Positions 26,373 to 35,935 of a DNA stretch of 64,000 nt are shown here, in pieces. Position 1 is the first letter of the stretch; each line of letters starts with the position of its first letter. Location of the stretch: positions 1-64,000 of the forward strand of contig JACPNZ010000036.1 in the NCBI GenBank assembly GCA_016185245.1. Direction: 5' to 3'. The position numbers and the translations under genes are program-made. Below the pieces are notes generated by a model. It made no database searches. It was not told the DNA's origin and was given only the letters and a program-made list of their open reading frames with translations. This stretch comes from Hyphomicrobiales bacterium. Its GTDB lineage: Bacteria; Pseudomonadota; Alphaproteobacteria; Rhizobiales; Aestuariivirgaceae.

Positions 26373-26723
26373 ATGCGGCACGGAATTGCCGTTCTCCTGC
26401 TCGCCGCCCTTCTGGCCGACGGGGCCTCCGCCGCTCAGCCGCTGCGTATCGGCAAGGTGACCTGGCATGCCGCCAAATTCGTCGGAAAGCGCCTGACCCT
26501 GACGGGCTTCCTTCTCGCCCGGCGTGACGGCTATGTCTATGTCTCCGACGAGGCCACCGGCAAGATCGGCCCCCATGACCTGGCGGTCACCGGTCCGGGG
26601 CTCGACGGCACCGAGCCGGCCAGGCGCTATGTCATGGTGGGCGACTTCCTCGAATCGGGCCTCGCCCCCGATAACGGCAGCAAATATCACCTTGAGCTGG
26701 CCGAGCCGCCGCAGCCCCAGTAA
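26373..26723 (+). CDS. exported OB-fold-like hypothetical protein
   Basis: This 116-residue protein has a clear signal peptide (IAVLLLAALLADGASA) and a beta-rich domain: GKRLTLTGFLLARRDGYVYVSDEATGK, then YVMVGDFLE. It resembles bacterial OB-fold proteins of the NirD/tRNA_anti-like type. The start at 26373 is 1 bp after the propeller gene, so the two are co-expressed and may interact in the periplasm. Function unknown. Confidence 0.6.
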   Translation: MRHGIAVLLLAALLADGASAAQPLRIGKVTWHAAKFVGKRLTLTGFLLARRDGYVYVSDEATGKIGPHDLAVTGPGLDGTEPARRYVMVGDFLESGLAPDNGSKYHLELAEPPQPQ

Positions 26724-26826
26724 GGCTAACCGCGGCCCCATGGAATTGCCGGTTTTCCGCGCGCCTTCCGGTTGATCCGGCTCTCGTCTTTCGGCAAGGT
26801 GAGAGCCCGATCCCTGGTCCCGCCCC

Positions 26827-27840
26827 ATGCTCAGCGCCTACGGAACCGCTAAAGGCTGTCTCATCGAATTTCCCGCCGCTCGCGAGCCGACGGTGCCGGA
26901 GGATTCGGTCTGGCTCGACCTGGTGGAGCCGACAGCGCTGGAGGAGGCCGCCGTCGAGGAAACACTGCGCATCGACATTCCGACCCGCGAGGAGCTGGCC
27001 GAAATCGAGGCCTCGAGCCGCCTCTACCAGGAGGATGGCGCCGCCTTCATGACCGCCAATCTGATCCGGCGCGGCGACAACGATGCCCCCGAATCCTCGC
27101 CCGTCACCTTCATCATCAAGGATAATACCCTGATCACCATCCGTTATCATCATCCGCAGGCCTTCCCGGTCTATGTCAAGCGGGCGATGAAGCCGCAAAC
27201 CACGGCGATGACCGGCTGGGGCATCTACATCAGCCTCCTCGAAGCGGTGGTCGACCGGGCCGCCGACCATCTCGAGCGCGTCGGCGTGATCGTCGACGAG
27301 ACCTCGCGCAAGACCTTCGGAACCGGGCGCATGATGGGCAAACGCCGGCCCAAGCGCCAGGGGCGCCGCCGCGATGTCAACCTCGAGGAATTGATCGAGA
27401 ACATCGGCGAGGAGGGCGATTTCACCTCGAAGATGCGCGAGAGTCTGGTCTCGATCGGCCGGGTCGTTGCCTTCATGACGGCATTGGTCGACCAGATGAA
27501 GCAGACCCGCGAGGTGAAGGAGAACCGGGCCCGCATCCGCATCCTGCAGCGCGACATTCAATCGCTCACCGATCATGCGACGTTCCTGTCGGGCAAGATC
27601 AGCTTCCTGCTCGATGCGGTCTTGGGCCTCATTTCGATCGAGCAGAACGGCATCATAAAGATCTTCTCGGTGGCCGCCGTGGTGTTCCTGCCGCCCACCC
27701 TCGTTGCCAGCATCTACGGTATGAATTTCAAGCTGATCCCGGAGCTGCAGTGGGAATATGGCTATCCCCTGGCGATCGTCCTGATGATCCTCTCGGCCTT
27801 CCTGCAGTGGCTCTATTTCAAGCGGAAAGGCTGGTTGTGA
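26827..27840 (+). CDS. corA: CorA-family magnesium transporter
   Basis: The 337-residue protein has a cytoplasmic alpha/beta domain, a long stalk helix, and two C-terminal helices. The first ends in the signature YGMNFKLIPEL (GMN selectivity motif) and the second closes in WLYFKRKGWL. It transports Mg2+ and possibly Co2+/Ni2+ as a pentamer. It overlaps the crcB start (TGATG). A short hairpin (GGCTCTC with GAGAGCC) lies about 30 bp upstream of the start. Confidence 0.92.
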   Translation: MLSAYGTAKGCLIEFPAAREPTVPEDSVWLDLVEPTALEEAAVEETLRIDIPTREELAEIEASSRLYQEDGAAFMTANLIRRGDNDAPESSPVTFIIKDNTLITIRYHHPQAFPVYVKRAMKPQTTAMTGWGIYISLLEAVVDRAADHLERVGVIVDETSRKTFGTGRMMGKRRPKRQGRRRDVNLEELIENIGEEGDFTSKMRESLVSIGRVVAFMTALVDQMKQTREVKENRARIRILQRDIQSLTDHATFLSGKISFLLDAVLGLISIEQNGIIKIFSVAAVVFLPPTLVASIYGMNFKLIPELQWEYGYPLAIVLMILSAFLQWLYFKRKGWL

Positions 27841-28217
27841 TGACCGTCCTGTGGGTGGCTATTGGCGGGGCTTTAGGCTCGGCGGCGCGTTATGGCGTCA
27901 ATGTCTGGTCGGGCCGGGTGTTGGGCAGCGGCTTTCCCTGGCATACGTTGATCGTCAATATCGTCGGCTGCTTCGTCATGGGCGTACTGGTCGAGCTGAT
28001 GGCACTCCGGCTCACCGTCGGCAACGACGCCCGGGCCTTCCTCACCGCCGGCATACTCGGCGGCTTTACCACCTTCTCGGCCTTCTCGCTTGACTTCGCC
28101 CTGATGGTCGAGCGCGACGCCTATGGCACGGCCGGCCTCTATGCAGCGGCCTCGGTGGCAGGTTCGCTCGCCGCCATTTTCGCCGGGCTCTACCTGGTGC
28201 GTGCGCTTGCATCATGA
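27840..28217 (+). CDS. crcB: fluoride channel CrcB/Fluc
   Basis: CrcB exports fluoride as a dimer of four-helix subunits. The 125-residue product contains IGGALGSAARYGVNVW, LIVNIVGCFVMG and GGFTTFSAFSLDF, which carry the Phe-box and pore residues. It starts at 27840, overlapping the corA stop, and its own stop overlaps the rluC start (ATGA). No fluoride riboswitch is evident because it lies inside an operon. Confidence 0.93.
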   Translation: MTVLWVAIGGALGSAARYGVNVWSGRVLGSGFPWHTLIVNIVGCFVMGVLVELMALRLTVGNDARAFLTAGILGGFTTFSAFSLDFALMVERDAYGTAGLYAAASVAGSLAAIFAGLYLVRALAS

Positions 28218-29200
28218 GCGAAGTGAAGCGCCATATGGTCGCCGCCGATGAGGCCGGCATGCGGCTCGACCGCTGGTTCAAGGTGCATTTCCCGCAGGTG
28301 ACCTTCGCCTATCTGAACAAGCTCACCCGCACCGGCCAGGTCCGCGTCGGCGGGGCCCGTGCCAAGACCAGCACCCGGCTCGAGGCCGAGCAGGAAATCC
28401 GCGTGCCGCCCTTGGCCTTCGATACGCGGCCTGCCGATCTCCCTAAGTCGGAGGTGAAGCCTCTCAGCCGGGAAGAGCGCCGACTATTTGACAGCATGCT
28501 GATCCACGAGGACAAGGATATCTATGTGCTGAACAAGCCGGCGGGGCTGGCCGTGCAAGGCGGCAGCAAGACCCACCATCATCTCGACGGGCTGCTGATG
28601 GGGCTGGCCGTCGAGCTCGGCGAGCGCCCGCTGCTGGTCCATCGGCTCGACCGCGATACCAGCGGGGTGATCGTGGTGGCCAAGCGCCGGGCGGTCGCCG
28701 CCTCCCTCGGCAAGCTGTTTGCCACGCGGGCCGTCAAGAAGACCTACTGGGCGGTAGTGAAAGGCGTTCCAAAGCCGCACCAGGGCCGCATCGATGTGGC
28801 CCTCATCAAGGCCAAGGGACCCAACGGTGACCGCATGCGCGCTGCCCGCGACGGTGAGGAGGAGGACGAGCAGCACGCCGTCACCTTCTATGCGGTGATC
28901 GACAAGGCCGGAGCGATTGCCGCCTGGATGTCGCTCAAGCCCCAGACCGGCCGTCAGCACCAGCTTCGCGCCCACATGGCCCACCTCGGCACGCCGATCC
29001 TCGGTGATGTGAAATACCGCGGCGACGAGGGCCTGCCGGAAGGGGTTCCGAACAAGCTGCACCTGCACGCCCGGCGCATCGTATTCCCCCATCCGCGCGG
29101 CGGCACCGTCGATGTGTCAGCACCACTCCCGCCGCACCTGGCCGAGACCTTCGCGCTCTTCGGCTTCGACGCCGCCCGCTATGACCGGGACGGCGAGTGA
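28214..29200 (+). CDS. rluC: 23S rRNA pseudouridine synthase, RluC type
   Basis: The 328-residue enzyme has an N-terminal S4 RNA-binding domain (MRLDRWFKVHFPQVTFAYLNKLTRTGQVRVGG) and the pseudouridine synthase catalytic loop LVHRLDRDTSGVIVVAK with the nucleophilic Asp. KTYWAVVKG and LKPQTGRQHQLRAHM are further family motifs. RluC modifies 955, 2504 and 2580 in 23S rRNA of E. coli. It is part of the corA-crcB-rluC-ATP12 run of overlapping genes. Confidence 0.92.
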   Translation: MSEVKRHMVAADEAGMRLDRWFKVHFPQVTFAYLNKLTRTGQVRVGGARAKTSTRLEAEQEIRVPPLAFDTRPADLPKSEVKPLSREERRLFDSMLIHEDKDIYVLNKPAGLAVQGGSKTHHHLDGLLMGLAVELGERPLLVHRLDRDTSGVIVVAKRRAVAASLGKLFATRAVKKTYWAVVKGVPKPHQGRIDVALIKAKGPNGDRMRAARDGEEEDEQHAVTFYAVIDKAGAIAAWMSLKPQTGRQHQLRAHMAHLGTPILGDVKYRGDEGLPEGVPNKLHLHARRIVFPHPRGGTVDVSAPLPPHLAETFALFGFDAARYDRDGE

Positions 29201-29889
29201 ACATGCGCCGCTTCTATAAATCGGTGAGCCTCACCGGCGGCCTCGGCATCGCGCTCGACGGCCGCGAGGTGAAGACGCCGAAGAAATCGGCCCTGGCGCT
29301 GCCGACAAGAGCCCTGGCCGAAGCCGTGGCGGCCGAGTGGAAAGGCCAGGGCGACAAGCTCGATCCCGCCTCCATGCCGCTCACCCGGCTCGCCAACACG
29401 GCCCTCGACCGGGTGGCGGTGGAGCGCCCGCGCATCGCGGCCGAAATCGTCGACTATGCCGGCAGCGATCTCGTCTGCTACCGCGCCGACAGACCGCCCG
29501 ATCTGGTCGGGCGCCAGGAAGCCCAGTGGAACCCGGTCATCGACTGGGCCCTTGCCATGCTCGATGCGCCCTTCGCGACGGTAACCGTGCTCGCCCACCG
29601 GCCCCAGCCGCCCGAGGCCCTGCGCGCCGTCGCCGTGAGCCTCGAAGCGCTGAACGACTTCGAACTTGCCGCACTCCACAACCTGACGACCCTCACCGGT
29701 TCGGCCCTTCTTGCCCTGATGCTGGCCCGCCGGGCGATTGCCCCCGAACCCGCCTGGGCGCTGGCCCATGTCGACGAGGACTACCAGATTGAATATTGGG
29801 GCGAGGACGGTGAGGCGAAGGACCGCCGCGCCCGCCGCCACGTGGAGTTCTCCGCCGGCTGCCGTTTTCTGGAAATGAGCCGGACATAG
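29197..29889 (+). CDS. ATP12-family F1-ATPase assembly chaperone
   Basis: This is a 230-residue member of the ATP12 family, which binds the alpha subunit of F1 before assembly. It includes [29 protein letters not shown], the basic/Pro box typical of the family, and later [23 protein letters not shown] and [19 protein letters not shown]-like helices. The start is GTG at 29197 or ATG at 29203; the former overlaps the rluC stop. Found in alphaproteobacteria and mitochondria. Confidence 0.9.
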   Translation: MNMRRFYKSVSLTGGLGIALDGREVKTPKKSALALPTRALAEAVAAEWKGQGDKLDPASMPLTRLANTALDRVAVERPRIAAEIVDYAGSDLVCYRADRPPDLVGRQEAQWNPVIDWALAMLDAPFATVTVLAHRPQPPEALRAVAVSLEALNDFELAALHNLTTLTGSALLALMLARRAIAPEPAWALAHVDEDYQIEYWGEDGEAKDRRARRHVEFSAGCRFLEMSRT

Positions 29890-29950
29890 CGCTGGCCATT
29901 TGACGGCGCCGCGGGCGGCTGCTTTACAGGAGCGGGGCAAGGGGTGGGCC

Positions 29951-31483
29951 ATGCAGGAGATTCTCGAGAAGCTGGAAAAGAAACGCGCCGAGGCCCGGGC
30001 CGGCGGCGGCGAGCGCCGGGTCAAGGCCCAGCACGGCCGGGGAAAACTCACCGCCCGCGAGCGGGTCGAGCTGCTCCTCGATGCCGGTTCCTTCGAGGAG
30101 TTCGACATGTTCGTCGAGCACCGCTGCACCGATTTCGGCATGGCGGAGACGAAGTATCCGGGCGACGGCGTGGTAACCGGGTGGGGCACCGTCAACGGCC
30201 GCGTCGTCTATGTCTTCGCTAAGGATTTTACCGTGTTCGGCGGCTCCCTTTCCGAGGCGCACGCCCGCAAGATCACCAAGATCCAAGACATGGCGCTGCA
30301 GAACCGCGCGCCGGTGATCGGCCTGTTCGATGCTGGCGGCGCGCGCATCCAGGAGGGCGTCAACGCCCTCGGCGGCTATGGCGAGGTCTTTCAGCGCAAC
30401 GTGCTTTCCTCCGGCGTCATCCCGCAGATCTCGGTAATCATGGGGCCTTGCGCCGGCGGCGACGTCTATTCCCCGGCCATGACCGATTTCATCTTCATGG
30501 TGCGCGATACGAGCTACATGTTCGTGACCGGCCCCGATGTGGTGAAGACGGTGACCAACGAGACGGTGACGGCGGAAGAGTTGGGCGGCGCCTCGGTCCA
30601 CACCACCAAGTCCTCGGTCGCCGACAAAGCCTTCGACAACGATGTCGAGGCGCTGCTGCAGATGCGGCGGCTCATCGATTTCCTGCCGTCCTCCAACACT
30701 TCGCCCATCCCCGAATGGCCGCAGCTCGACGATCCCGAGCGGATCGACATGTCCCTCGATACGCTCATCCCGGCCAACCAGAACCAGCCCTACGACATCA
30801 AGGAGCTGATCGTGAAGATGGTGGACGAGGGCGACTTCTTCGAAATTCAGGAGGCCCACGCCCGCAACATCGTCACCGGGCTTGCCCGCATCGGAGGGAG
30901 GACGGTGGGGTTGGTCGCCAACCAGCCCATGGTGCTGGCCGGAACCCTCGACAGCGATGCCGGCCGGAAAGGCGCCCGCTTCGTGCGCTTCTGCGACTGC
31001 TTCTCGATCCCGATCGTGACGCTGGTCGATGTGCCGGGCTTCCTCCCCGGCACCGCTCAGGAATATGGCGGCCTGATCAAGCACGGCGCCAAGCTCTTGT
31101 TCGCCTACGCCGAGGCAACGGTGCCGAAGATCACGGTCATCACCCGCAAGGCCTATGGCGGAGCCTATGTGGTTATGGCCTCGAAGCATTTGCGCGGTGA
31201 CGTGAACTACGCCTGGCCCACCGCCGAGATCGCGGTCATGGGTTCGCGCGGTGCCACCGAAATTCTCTACCGCTCGGAACTGGGCGATGCCGGAAAGATC
31301 CAGGCCCGCATTAAGGAATATGAGGCGCGTTTTGCCAATCCCTTCGTCGCCGCCGAGAGGGGCTTCCTCGACGAGGTGATCATGCCGCACTCTACCAGGA
31401 AGCGGGTGGCGCGCGCTCTCAACATGCTGCGCCACAAGGAGCTCGCCAACCCCTGGAAGAAACATGACAACATTCCCCTTTAG
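29951..31483 (+). CDS. pccB: propionyl-CoA carboxylase beta chain
   Basis: The carboxyltransferase subunit moves CO2 from biotin to propionyl-CoA, giving methylmalonyl-CoA. The 510-residue product has [58 protein letters not shown] and the second-half motif [25 protein letters not shown]. The start at 29951 matches family length. The biotin-carrying alpha chain (pccA) is not in the window. The next gene lies beyond a CtrA-type box. Confidence 0.94.
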   Translation: MQEILEKLEKKRAEARAGGGERRVKAQHGRGKLTARERVELLLDAGSFEEFDMFVEHRCTDFGMAETKYPGDGVVTGWGTVNGRVVYVFAKDFTVFGGSLSEAHARKITKIQDMALQNRAPVIGLFDAGGARIQEGVNALGGYGEVFQRNVLSSGVIPQISVIMGPCAGGDVYSPAMTDFIFMVRDTSYMFVTGPDVVKTVTNETVTAEELGGASVHTTKSSVADKAFDNDVEALLQMRRLIDFLPSSNTSPIPEWPQLDDPERIDMSLDTLIPANQNQPYDIKELIVKMVDEGDFFEIQEAHARNIVTGLARIGGRTVGLVANQPMVLAGTLDSDAGRKGARFVRFCDCFSIPIVTLVDVPGFLPGTAQEYGGLIKHGAKLLFAYAEATVPKITVITRKAYGGAYVVMASKHLRGDVNYAWPTAEIAVMGSRGATEILYRSELGDAGKIQARIKEYEARFANPFVAAERGFLDEVIMPHSTRKRVARALNMLRHKELANPWKKHDNIPL

Positions 31484-31498
31484 GGCTTGCCGCCAATT

Positions 31499-31513
31499 TT
31501 AAGAAAATCTTAA
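31499..31513. promoter_or_regulatory. CtrA-type box downstream of pccB
   Basis: TTAA, GAAAATC, TTAA is a perfect consensus with 7-bp spacing. It lies 16 bp past the pccB stop and 208 bp upstream of the exported protein at 31721. A half-site matching TTAACCAT on the minus strand lies at 31587-31594. The 240-bp gap otherwise holds no gene. Confidence 0.55.
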
Positions 31514-31720
31514 GGACGTTCGAAAACCATCGCCTCGGGGCCTGCCGGAGAATATTGCAGTAGCACCGATCAATTGCCGGCGAGCCATGGTTAACGCCGC
31601 CGCGAAAGCCCGGTTGGCGCGGTAAAAATCCCCCTATTCCGGCATTCGAGAAACGCCATCGTTGCGGAACCGGTCCTTAGAAACTCCGGCTTAGCCTTGC
31701 TCCCATCGGCGGAGGATTCC

Positions 31721-32134
31721 ATGCGCGGTTTCTTGATTTCCTGGGCATTGTCGGCGGTGATTTCGGTGCACGGGTTTCTAACCGCGGTGCCGGCCCCGGC
31801 GGGTCCCGTTGTGCTCGCCGCCACCGAGGCTCCGGCCTGGTTCAAGCTTCCGGCCAAGGCCTCCGTCCAAATGGTCAAGTATGACGGCACTTACGGCGAC
31901 GATCGCAGCAGCGGCAACCTTATCGTGGACTTCGCCGCCGCCGCCAACGTCGCGTCATTCACCGAAAAACTGGCCCATGACGGCTTCATCGTCGCCGAAG
32001 CCGATGGCTTCGTCGCCGCCGATCCGGTGACCGGCCGCACCCTCAGGCTCACCAAAGGGTCCTTTCTGATGGGCGAGGTCTGGCGCGTCTCCTTCATCGA
32101 TCCCGCACCCCCCGCCACCCGCTTCATCGACTGA
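31721..32134 (+). CDS. exported hypothetical protein
   Basis: The 137-residue product starts with MRGFLISWALSAVISVHGF, a signal-like segment, followed by a mature part with PAWFKLPAKASVQMVKYDGTYGDD and VASFTEKLAHDGFIVAEADGF. It is not recognised. It is monocistronic, with the two CtrA-like sites upstream as candidates for cell-cycle control. Confidence 0.6.
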   Translation: MRGFLISWALSAVISVHGFLTAVPAPAGPVVLAATEAPAWFKLPAKASVQMVKYDGTYGDDRSSGNLIVDFAAAANVASFTEKLAHDGFIVAEADGFVAADPVTGRTLRLTKGSFLMGEVWRVSFIDPAPPATRFID

Positions 32135-32196
32135 CGCCGGCGCCGGTTTGACCTGCCGTCGCCTCCTGCTAGGCTCTGCCGAATCAGGGGAAAACG

Positions 32197-32988
32197 ATGC
32201 GCCAACTGCCGGTCTTCGCCGCCTTCGGCCATGCCATCAAATCGACCCGCGACAATCTCGGCTTCGCTTTCCATGTGAGCTGGCCGTGGATGCTGGCGCT
32301 GGTGCCGCTTAATGTCGTTGAAGGCCTCTATTTTGTTCCTCTGGGCACCGGCGACGGGGTACATCTTGCCGGCGATGCTCCCGGTACATTCCTCCTGGCG
32401 ATATTTCTGATCGCCGCCGTCAACATTGTCGGCTTCGCCTCGATCGCTGTGAGCTGGCACCGCTACATTCTACTCGACGAAGTGGCCCATGGCTGGCAGC
32501 GGCTGCGCCTCGACGCCGTCGTCTGGCGTTATGTGGGCAACATGATCCTCATTGCCGCTATCCTGACTCTGGCGAGCATTCCGCCTGTTTTGGTCCTGGT
32601 CTTGATTGCCGCCGTCACGAGTCCCTATCTCATGATGCTCGGCATATATGTTCTGATTGTTCCTATGGTCGCCATGTTCTATCGGCTGGGTGTCAAGTTG
32701 CCGGGCATCGCGCTCGACCGCCACGACTATGGAATAGGGCAGGCCTGGGCCGATACACGCGACAATTTCCGGCAACTCGTCGGACTTGCGCTCCTTTACT
32801 TGGCGGTGGGCCTGGCAGTTGGCTTCGCATTCTGGATTCTGCAAGGTATCTTGGGGCGGTTGGCCGGAAGCTTAGGTACCGCGGTGAGTGTCGTCCTGCA
32901 GGTCGGCGTCAACTGGGTGATGACCATCCTCGGCGTCACCATGCTGACCTCCCTCTACGGCTTCTTTGTCGAGAAGCGGGAGTTCTGA
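32197..32988 (+). CDS. multi-pass membrane protein, tandem paralogue 1
   Basis: This is a 263-residue protein with about six membrane helices. It shares an unusual conserved block with the next gene: SIAVSWHRYILLDEVAHGWQRLRLDAVVWRYVGNM here versus SITVNWHRRLLLGETPRRLAWWRLNGPVWRYLFNL there. Both also carry RHDYGIGQAWADT-like and RRDYGFGTAWRDT-like loops. Function unknown; the genes abut directly, so they probably form one membrane complex. Confidence 0.7.
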   Translation: MRQLPVFAAFGHAIKSTRDNLGFAFHVSWPWMLALVPLNVVEGLYFVPLGTGDGVHLAGDAPGTFLLAIFLIAAVNIVGFASIAVSWHRYILLDEVAHGWQRLRLDAVVWRYVGNMILIAAILTLASIPPVLVLVLIAAVTSPYLMMLGIYVLIVPMVAMFYRLGVKLPGIALDRHDYGIGQAWADTRDNFRQLVGLALLYLAVGLAVGFAFWILQGILGRLAGSLGTAVSVVLQVGVNWVMTILGVTMLTSLYGFFVEKREF

Positions 32989-33813
32989 GTGGCTTCGAGT
33001 GCGCGCAAGCTGCCGCCCATGTCGGTGCTCGAGGATGCGATCCGCCGCGTCTTCGGCAATTTGGGATTCGCCCTGCGGCTCACCTTGACCTGGACCATCG
33101 TGCTGGCGCCGCTGGGCTATGTGGTCATGAGACTCGCCGGCGATCCGGCAGCGCTCGACTTGAAGAACCTACAGCCCGCCGTCTTGGCCGGGGCAGGGGT
33201 GTTTGCCCTGGTGGCGCTCTTGGCCTTCCTGTCGATCACCGTCAACTGGCACCGCCGCCTGCTCTTGGGTGAGACGCCGCGACGGCTTGCCTGGTGGCGC
33301 CTCAACGGCCCGGTATGGCGCTATCTCTTCAACCTGATCGTCGTGCTTGTCGTGGCGGGTCTGCTGGCGTCAAGCGCTGCCGCCATTGCAACGAAACTCC
33401 TGCCCGTGCTCGCCGAGAAGATCGGCAAGCCGGCGCCGGCCGTGGCCTATGCCGCTACCGCCATCGTTAGCATTTTGGCGCTCACCACCTGGTACCGGCT
33501 GGCGATCAAGCTCCCCGCCGTCGCCATCGGTCGCCGCGACTATGGTTTCGGAACCGCCTGGCGCGATACCAAGCGCAATACGCTACGCTTTCTCGGCCTC
33601 ACCTTCTGGTATCTCTTCGCCCTGGCGGTCTGCGGCGTTCTCTCCGCCGCGGCGTTCTTCGGCCAGAAGCTGCTGAACCAGCCCACCGCCACGGCTGCCG
33701 CCCTCGGCGTCATCTGCTTTCTCGCCTGGCTCGCCCTGCTCCTCACCATGACGCTTTCGGCCAGCCTCTACTCATACTACGGCGAAACCCGCGACTTCCC
33801 GTCGCCCCGCTGA
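32989..33813 (+). CDS. multi-pass membrane protein, tandem paralogue 2
   Basis: The 274-residue product starts with GTG immediately after the previous stop. It has about six helices and the same WHR...W-RL...VWRY block and RDYGFGTAW loop as its neighbour. This marks an old tandem duplication with strong divergence elsewhere. No transporter or enzyme motif is recognised. Confidence 0.7.
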   Translation: MASSARKLPPMSVLEDAIRRVFGNLGFALRLTLTWTIVLAPLGYVVMRLAGDPAALDLKNLQPAVLAGAGVFALVALLAFLSITVNWHRRLLLGETPRRLAWWRLNGPVWRYLFNLIVVLVVAGLLASSAAAIATKLLPVLAEKIGKPAPAVAYAATAIVSILALTTWYRLAIKLPAVAIGRRDYGFGTAWRDTKRNTLRFLGLTFWYLFALAVCGVLSAAAFFGQKLLNQPTATAAALGVICFLAWLALLLTMTLSASLYSYYGETRDFPSPR

Positions 33814-33816
33814 GGA

Positions 33817-35142
33817 TCACACCCTCTCGCCGACCAGGTCATATTCCTCGGCCTCGACGATCCTGACCCGCACCATGTCGCCGGGCTTGAGCTCCGTTTC
33901 GCCGGGGAGAAACACATTGCCGTCGATCTCCGGCGCATCCCAGGGCGAGCGCGCCACCGCCTCGTCGTTGTCCGTGTCGATCTCGTCGACCAGCACGTCG
34001 ATCTCGCGGCCGACCTTGGACTGGAAAATCTCTGCCGAAATTTCCTGCTGGGCCGCCATGAAGCGGTTCCAGCGCTCGTCCTTCACTTCATCCGGCACCT
34101 GGGCGAGGCCCAGGTCATTAGCCTTCGCCCCCGATACGGGCTCGTACTTGAAGCAGCCGACGCGCTCCAGCCGGGCCTCCTTCAGCCATTGCAGCAGATA
34201 ATCGAAATCCGCTTCCGTCTCGCCCGGGAAGCCGACGATGAAGGTCGAGCGCACCGCCAAGTCGGGGCATATCTTCCGCCACGAGGCCAACCGGTCCAGC
34301 ACCTTCTCCTGGTTGGCCGGGCGCTTCATCGCCTTGAGAACGCCAGGAGCCGCATGCTGGAAGGGGATGTCGAGATAGGGCAAAATCTTGCCCTCGGCCA
34401 TCAAGGGGATCACCTCGTCCACATGGGGGTAGGGGTAGACGTAATGCAGCCGCACCCAGGCGCCGAGATCGCCCAGCTCCTTGGCCAGGTCGTAGAACTT
34501 GGCCCGCACCTCGCGGCCATGGAACTTGCTCGTGGCGTATTTCGTATCGACGCCATAGGCGCTGGTGTCCTGCGAGATGACCAGGAGTTCCTTCACCCCC
34601 GCCTTCACCAGGCGCTCAGCCTCATAGAGCACCGAAGCCACGGGCCGTGACACGAGATCGCCGCGGATCGACGGGATGATGCAGAACGAACAGCGGTTGT
34701 TGCAGCCTTCGGAGATCTTCAGATAGGCGTAGTGCTTGGGCGTCAGATGCAGGCCCTGGGGCGGGACGAGATCGAATTTTGGGTCATGCAGCGGCGGCAG
34801 TGCGGCATGGACGGCTCCCACCACCGCCTCGTACTGGTGCGGTCCGGTAATGGCGAGAACCCCCGGATGCGCCGCCTTGATCTTCTCGGCCTCGACACCG
34901 TAGCAGCCGGTGACGATCACCCGGCCGTTCTCCGCCATGGCCTCGCCGATTGCCGCGAGCGATTCCGCCTTGGCGCTATCGAGGAAGCCGCAGGTATTGA
35001 CGATCACCACATCGGCATTGTCATAGCCCGGCGCCATGACATAGCCCTCGGCGCGGAGTTGCGTGATGATGCGCTCGCTATCGACCAACGCCTTGGGGCA
35101 GCCGAGCGAAACGAGGCCCACTTTTGGGACATGCTTGTTCAT
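33817..35142 (-). CDS. rimO: ribosomal protein S12 methylthiotransferase
   Basis: RimO is a radical-SAM enzyme that adds a methylthio group to Asp88 of S12. The 441-residue product opens with [27 protein letters not shown] (MTTase domain with Cys). It then has [22 protein letters not shown] with the CxxxCxxC cluster, and ends in a TRAM domain. MiaB has a different signature, so RimO is preferred. It converges with the paralogue pair. Confidence 0.94.
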   Translation of the reverse strand: MNKHVPKVGLVSLGCPKALVDSERIITQLRAEGYVMAPGYDNADVVIVNTCGFLDSAKAESLAAIGEAMAENGRVIVTGCYGVEAEKIKAAHPGVLAITGPHQYEAVVGAVHAALPPLHDPKFDLVPPQGLHLTPKHYAYLKISEGCNNRCSFCIIPSIRGDLVSRPVASVLYEAERLVKAGVKELLVISQDTSAYGVDTKYATSKFHGREVRAKFYDLAKELGDLGAWVRLHYVYPYPHVDEVIPLMAEGKILPYLDIPFQHAAPGVLKAMKRPANQEKVLDRLASWRKICPDLAVRSTFIVGFPGETEADFDYLLQWLKEARLERVGCFKYEPVSGAKANDLGLAQVPDEVKDERWNRFMAAQQEISAEIFQSKVGREIDVLVDEIDTDNDEAVARSPWDAPEIDGNVFLPGETELKPGDMVRVRIVEAEEYDLVGERV

Positions 35143-35247
35143 GGGGTCCCCTTAGCGGAGCGGGAGGGGAAGGGCAAATGGCGCCAGCCGGGTTGACTTT
35201 TACCGGCCGGTCCCATCACATGATCGGCGACCCAGCGGAACGTAACT

Positions 35248-35862
35248 TTGCACCCTATCGACTATGCAATTGGCCTGGTGATTGCCGTCGTCATGATTGT
35301 CGGCGGCTACCAGCTCTATTTCTTCGTGCAGCGCAATCATCTGGGCACGCCATGGCAGTTCAATACAAGTCTCGACGACTATGTGCCGTTCTGGCCGTGG
35401 TGGGTGTGGATCTATAGCTGGCTCTATTACCCGGTGATTCTGCTCCTGGTCTTCCTGCAGCCGTCGTGGCCGGCCTATGTTTACACGGCCTTCAGCTTCC
35501 TGGTGCTGCTCGCCATGCAATGCCTGGTGTTCTACGTCTTTCCGGTGCAGGTGCCGGAGCGCTGGCGGGCCTATGAGGTGAACGGCTCGCTGTCGCGGCG
35601 CCTGCTCGCCTTCCTGCAACGCATCGACCATTTGTCGAATTCGATCCCCAGCATGCATGTGAGCATGGCAACCTTGACCGGCATCCACCTCTACAACGCG
35701 CTGCTCCCCGGCTACGGCGGCCTGGCGCTTCTGGTCTATTCCTTCCCGGTGCTGATAGCGGCCAGTGCCGTCTTCACCAAGCAGCACTATCTCGCCGACC
35801 TCGTTCCCGGTGCCGTCTTCGGCTGGGCCGCCTACCGGTTCGCCGGCTGGCTGCTCGCCTGA
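35248..35862 (+). CDS. PAP2-family membrane phosphatase
   Basis: The 204-residue protein starts with TTG and has five or six helices. It carries the later two PAP2 motifs, IPSMHVSMATL and KQHYLADLVPGAVFGW, the catalytic His pair of lipid phosphatases and phosphotransferases. The first motif (KxxxxxxRP) is degenerate. It could be an inositol or undecaprenyl phosphate enzyme; the substrate is unclear. Confidence 0.75.
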   Translation: MHPIDYAIGLVIAVVMIVGGYQLYFFVQRNHLGTPWQFNTSLDDYVPFWPWWVWIYSWLYYPVILLLVFLQPSWPAYVYTAFSFLVLLAMQCLVFYVFPVQVPERWRAYEVNGSLSRRLLAFLQRIDHLSNSIPSMHVSMATLTGIHLYNALLPGYGGLALLVYSFPVLIAASAVFTKQHYLADLVPGAVFGWAAYRFAGWLLA

Positions 35863-35935
35863 CGCCGGCCCGCCTTGACAAATCGCTCCCCCCATGCGCT
35901 TTTCCGCGCCGAATTCACGCCCCTAGCGAGGACCC

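Noticed and set aside
26724-26826. Magnesium riboswitch before corA
   Set aside because: Only a single 7-bp hairpin is visible; the elaborate consensus of known Mg2+ leaders is not.
29924-31465. Long antisense frame over pccB
   Set aside because: pccB motifs are complete on the plus strand; the antisense frame has no ribosome site or motif.
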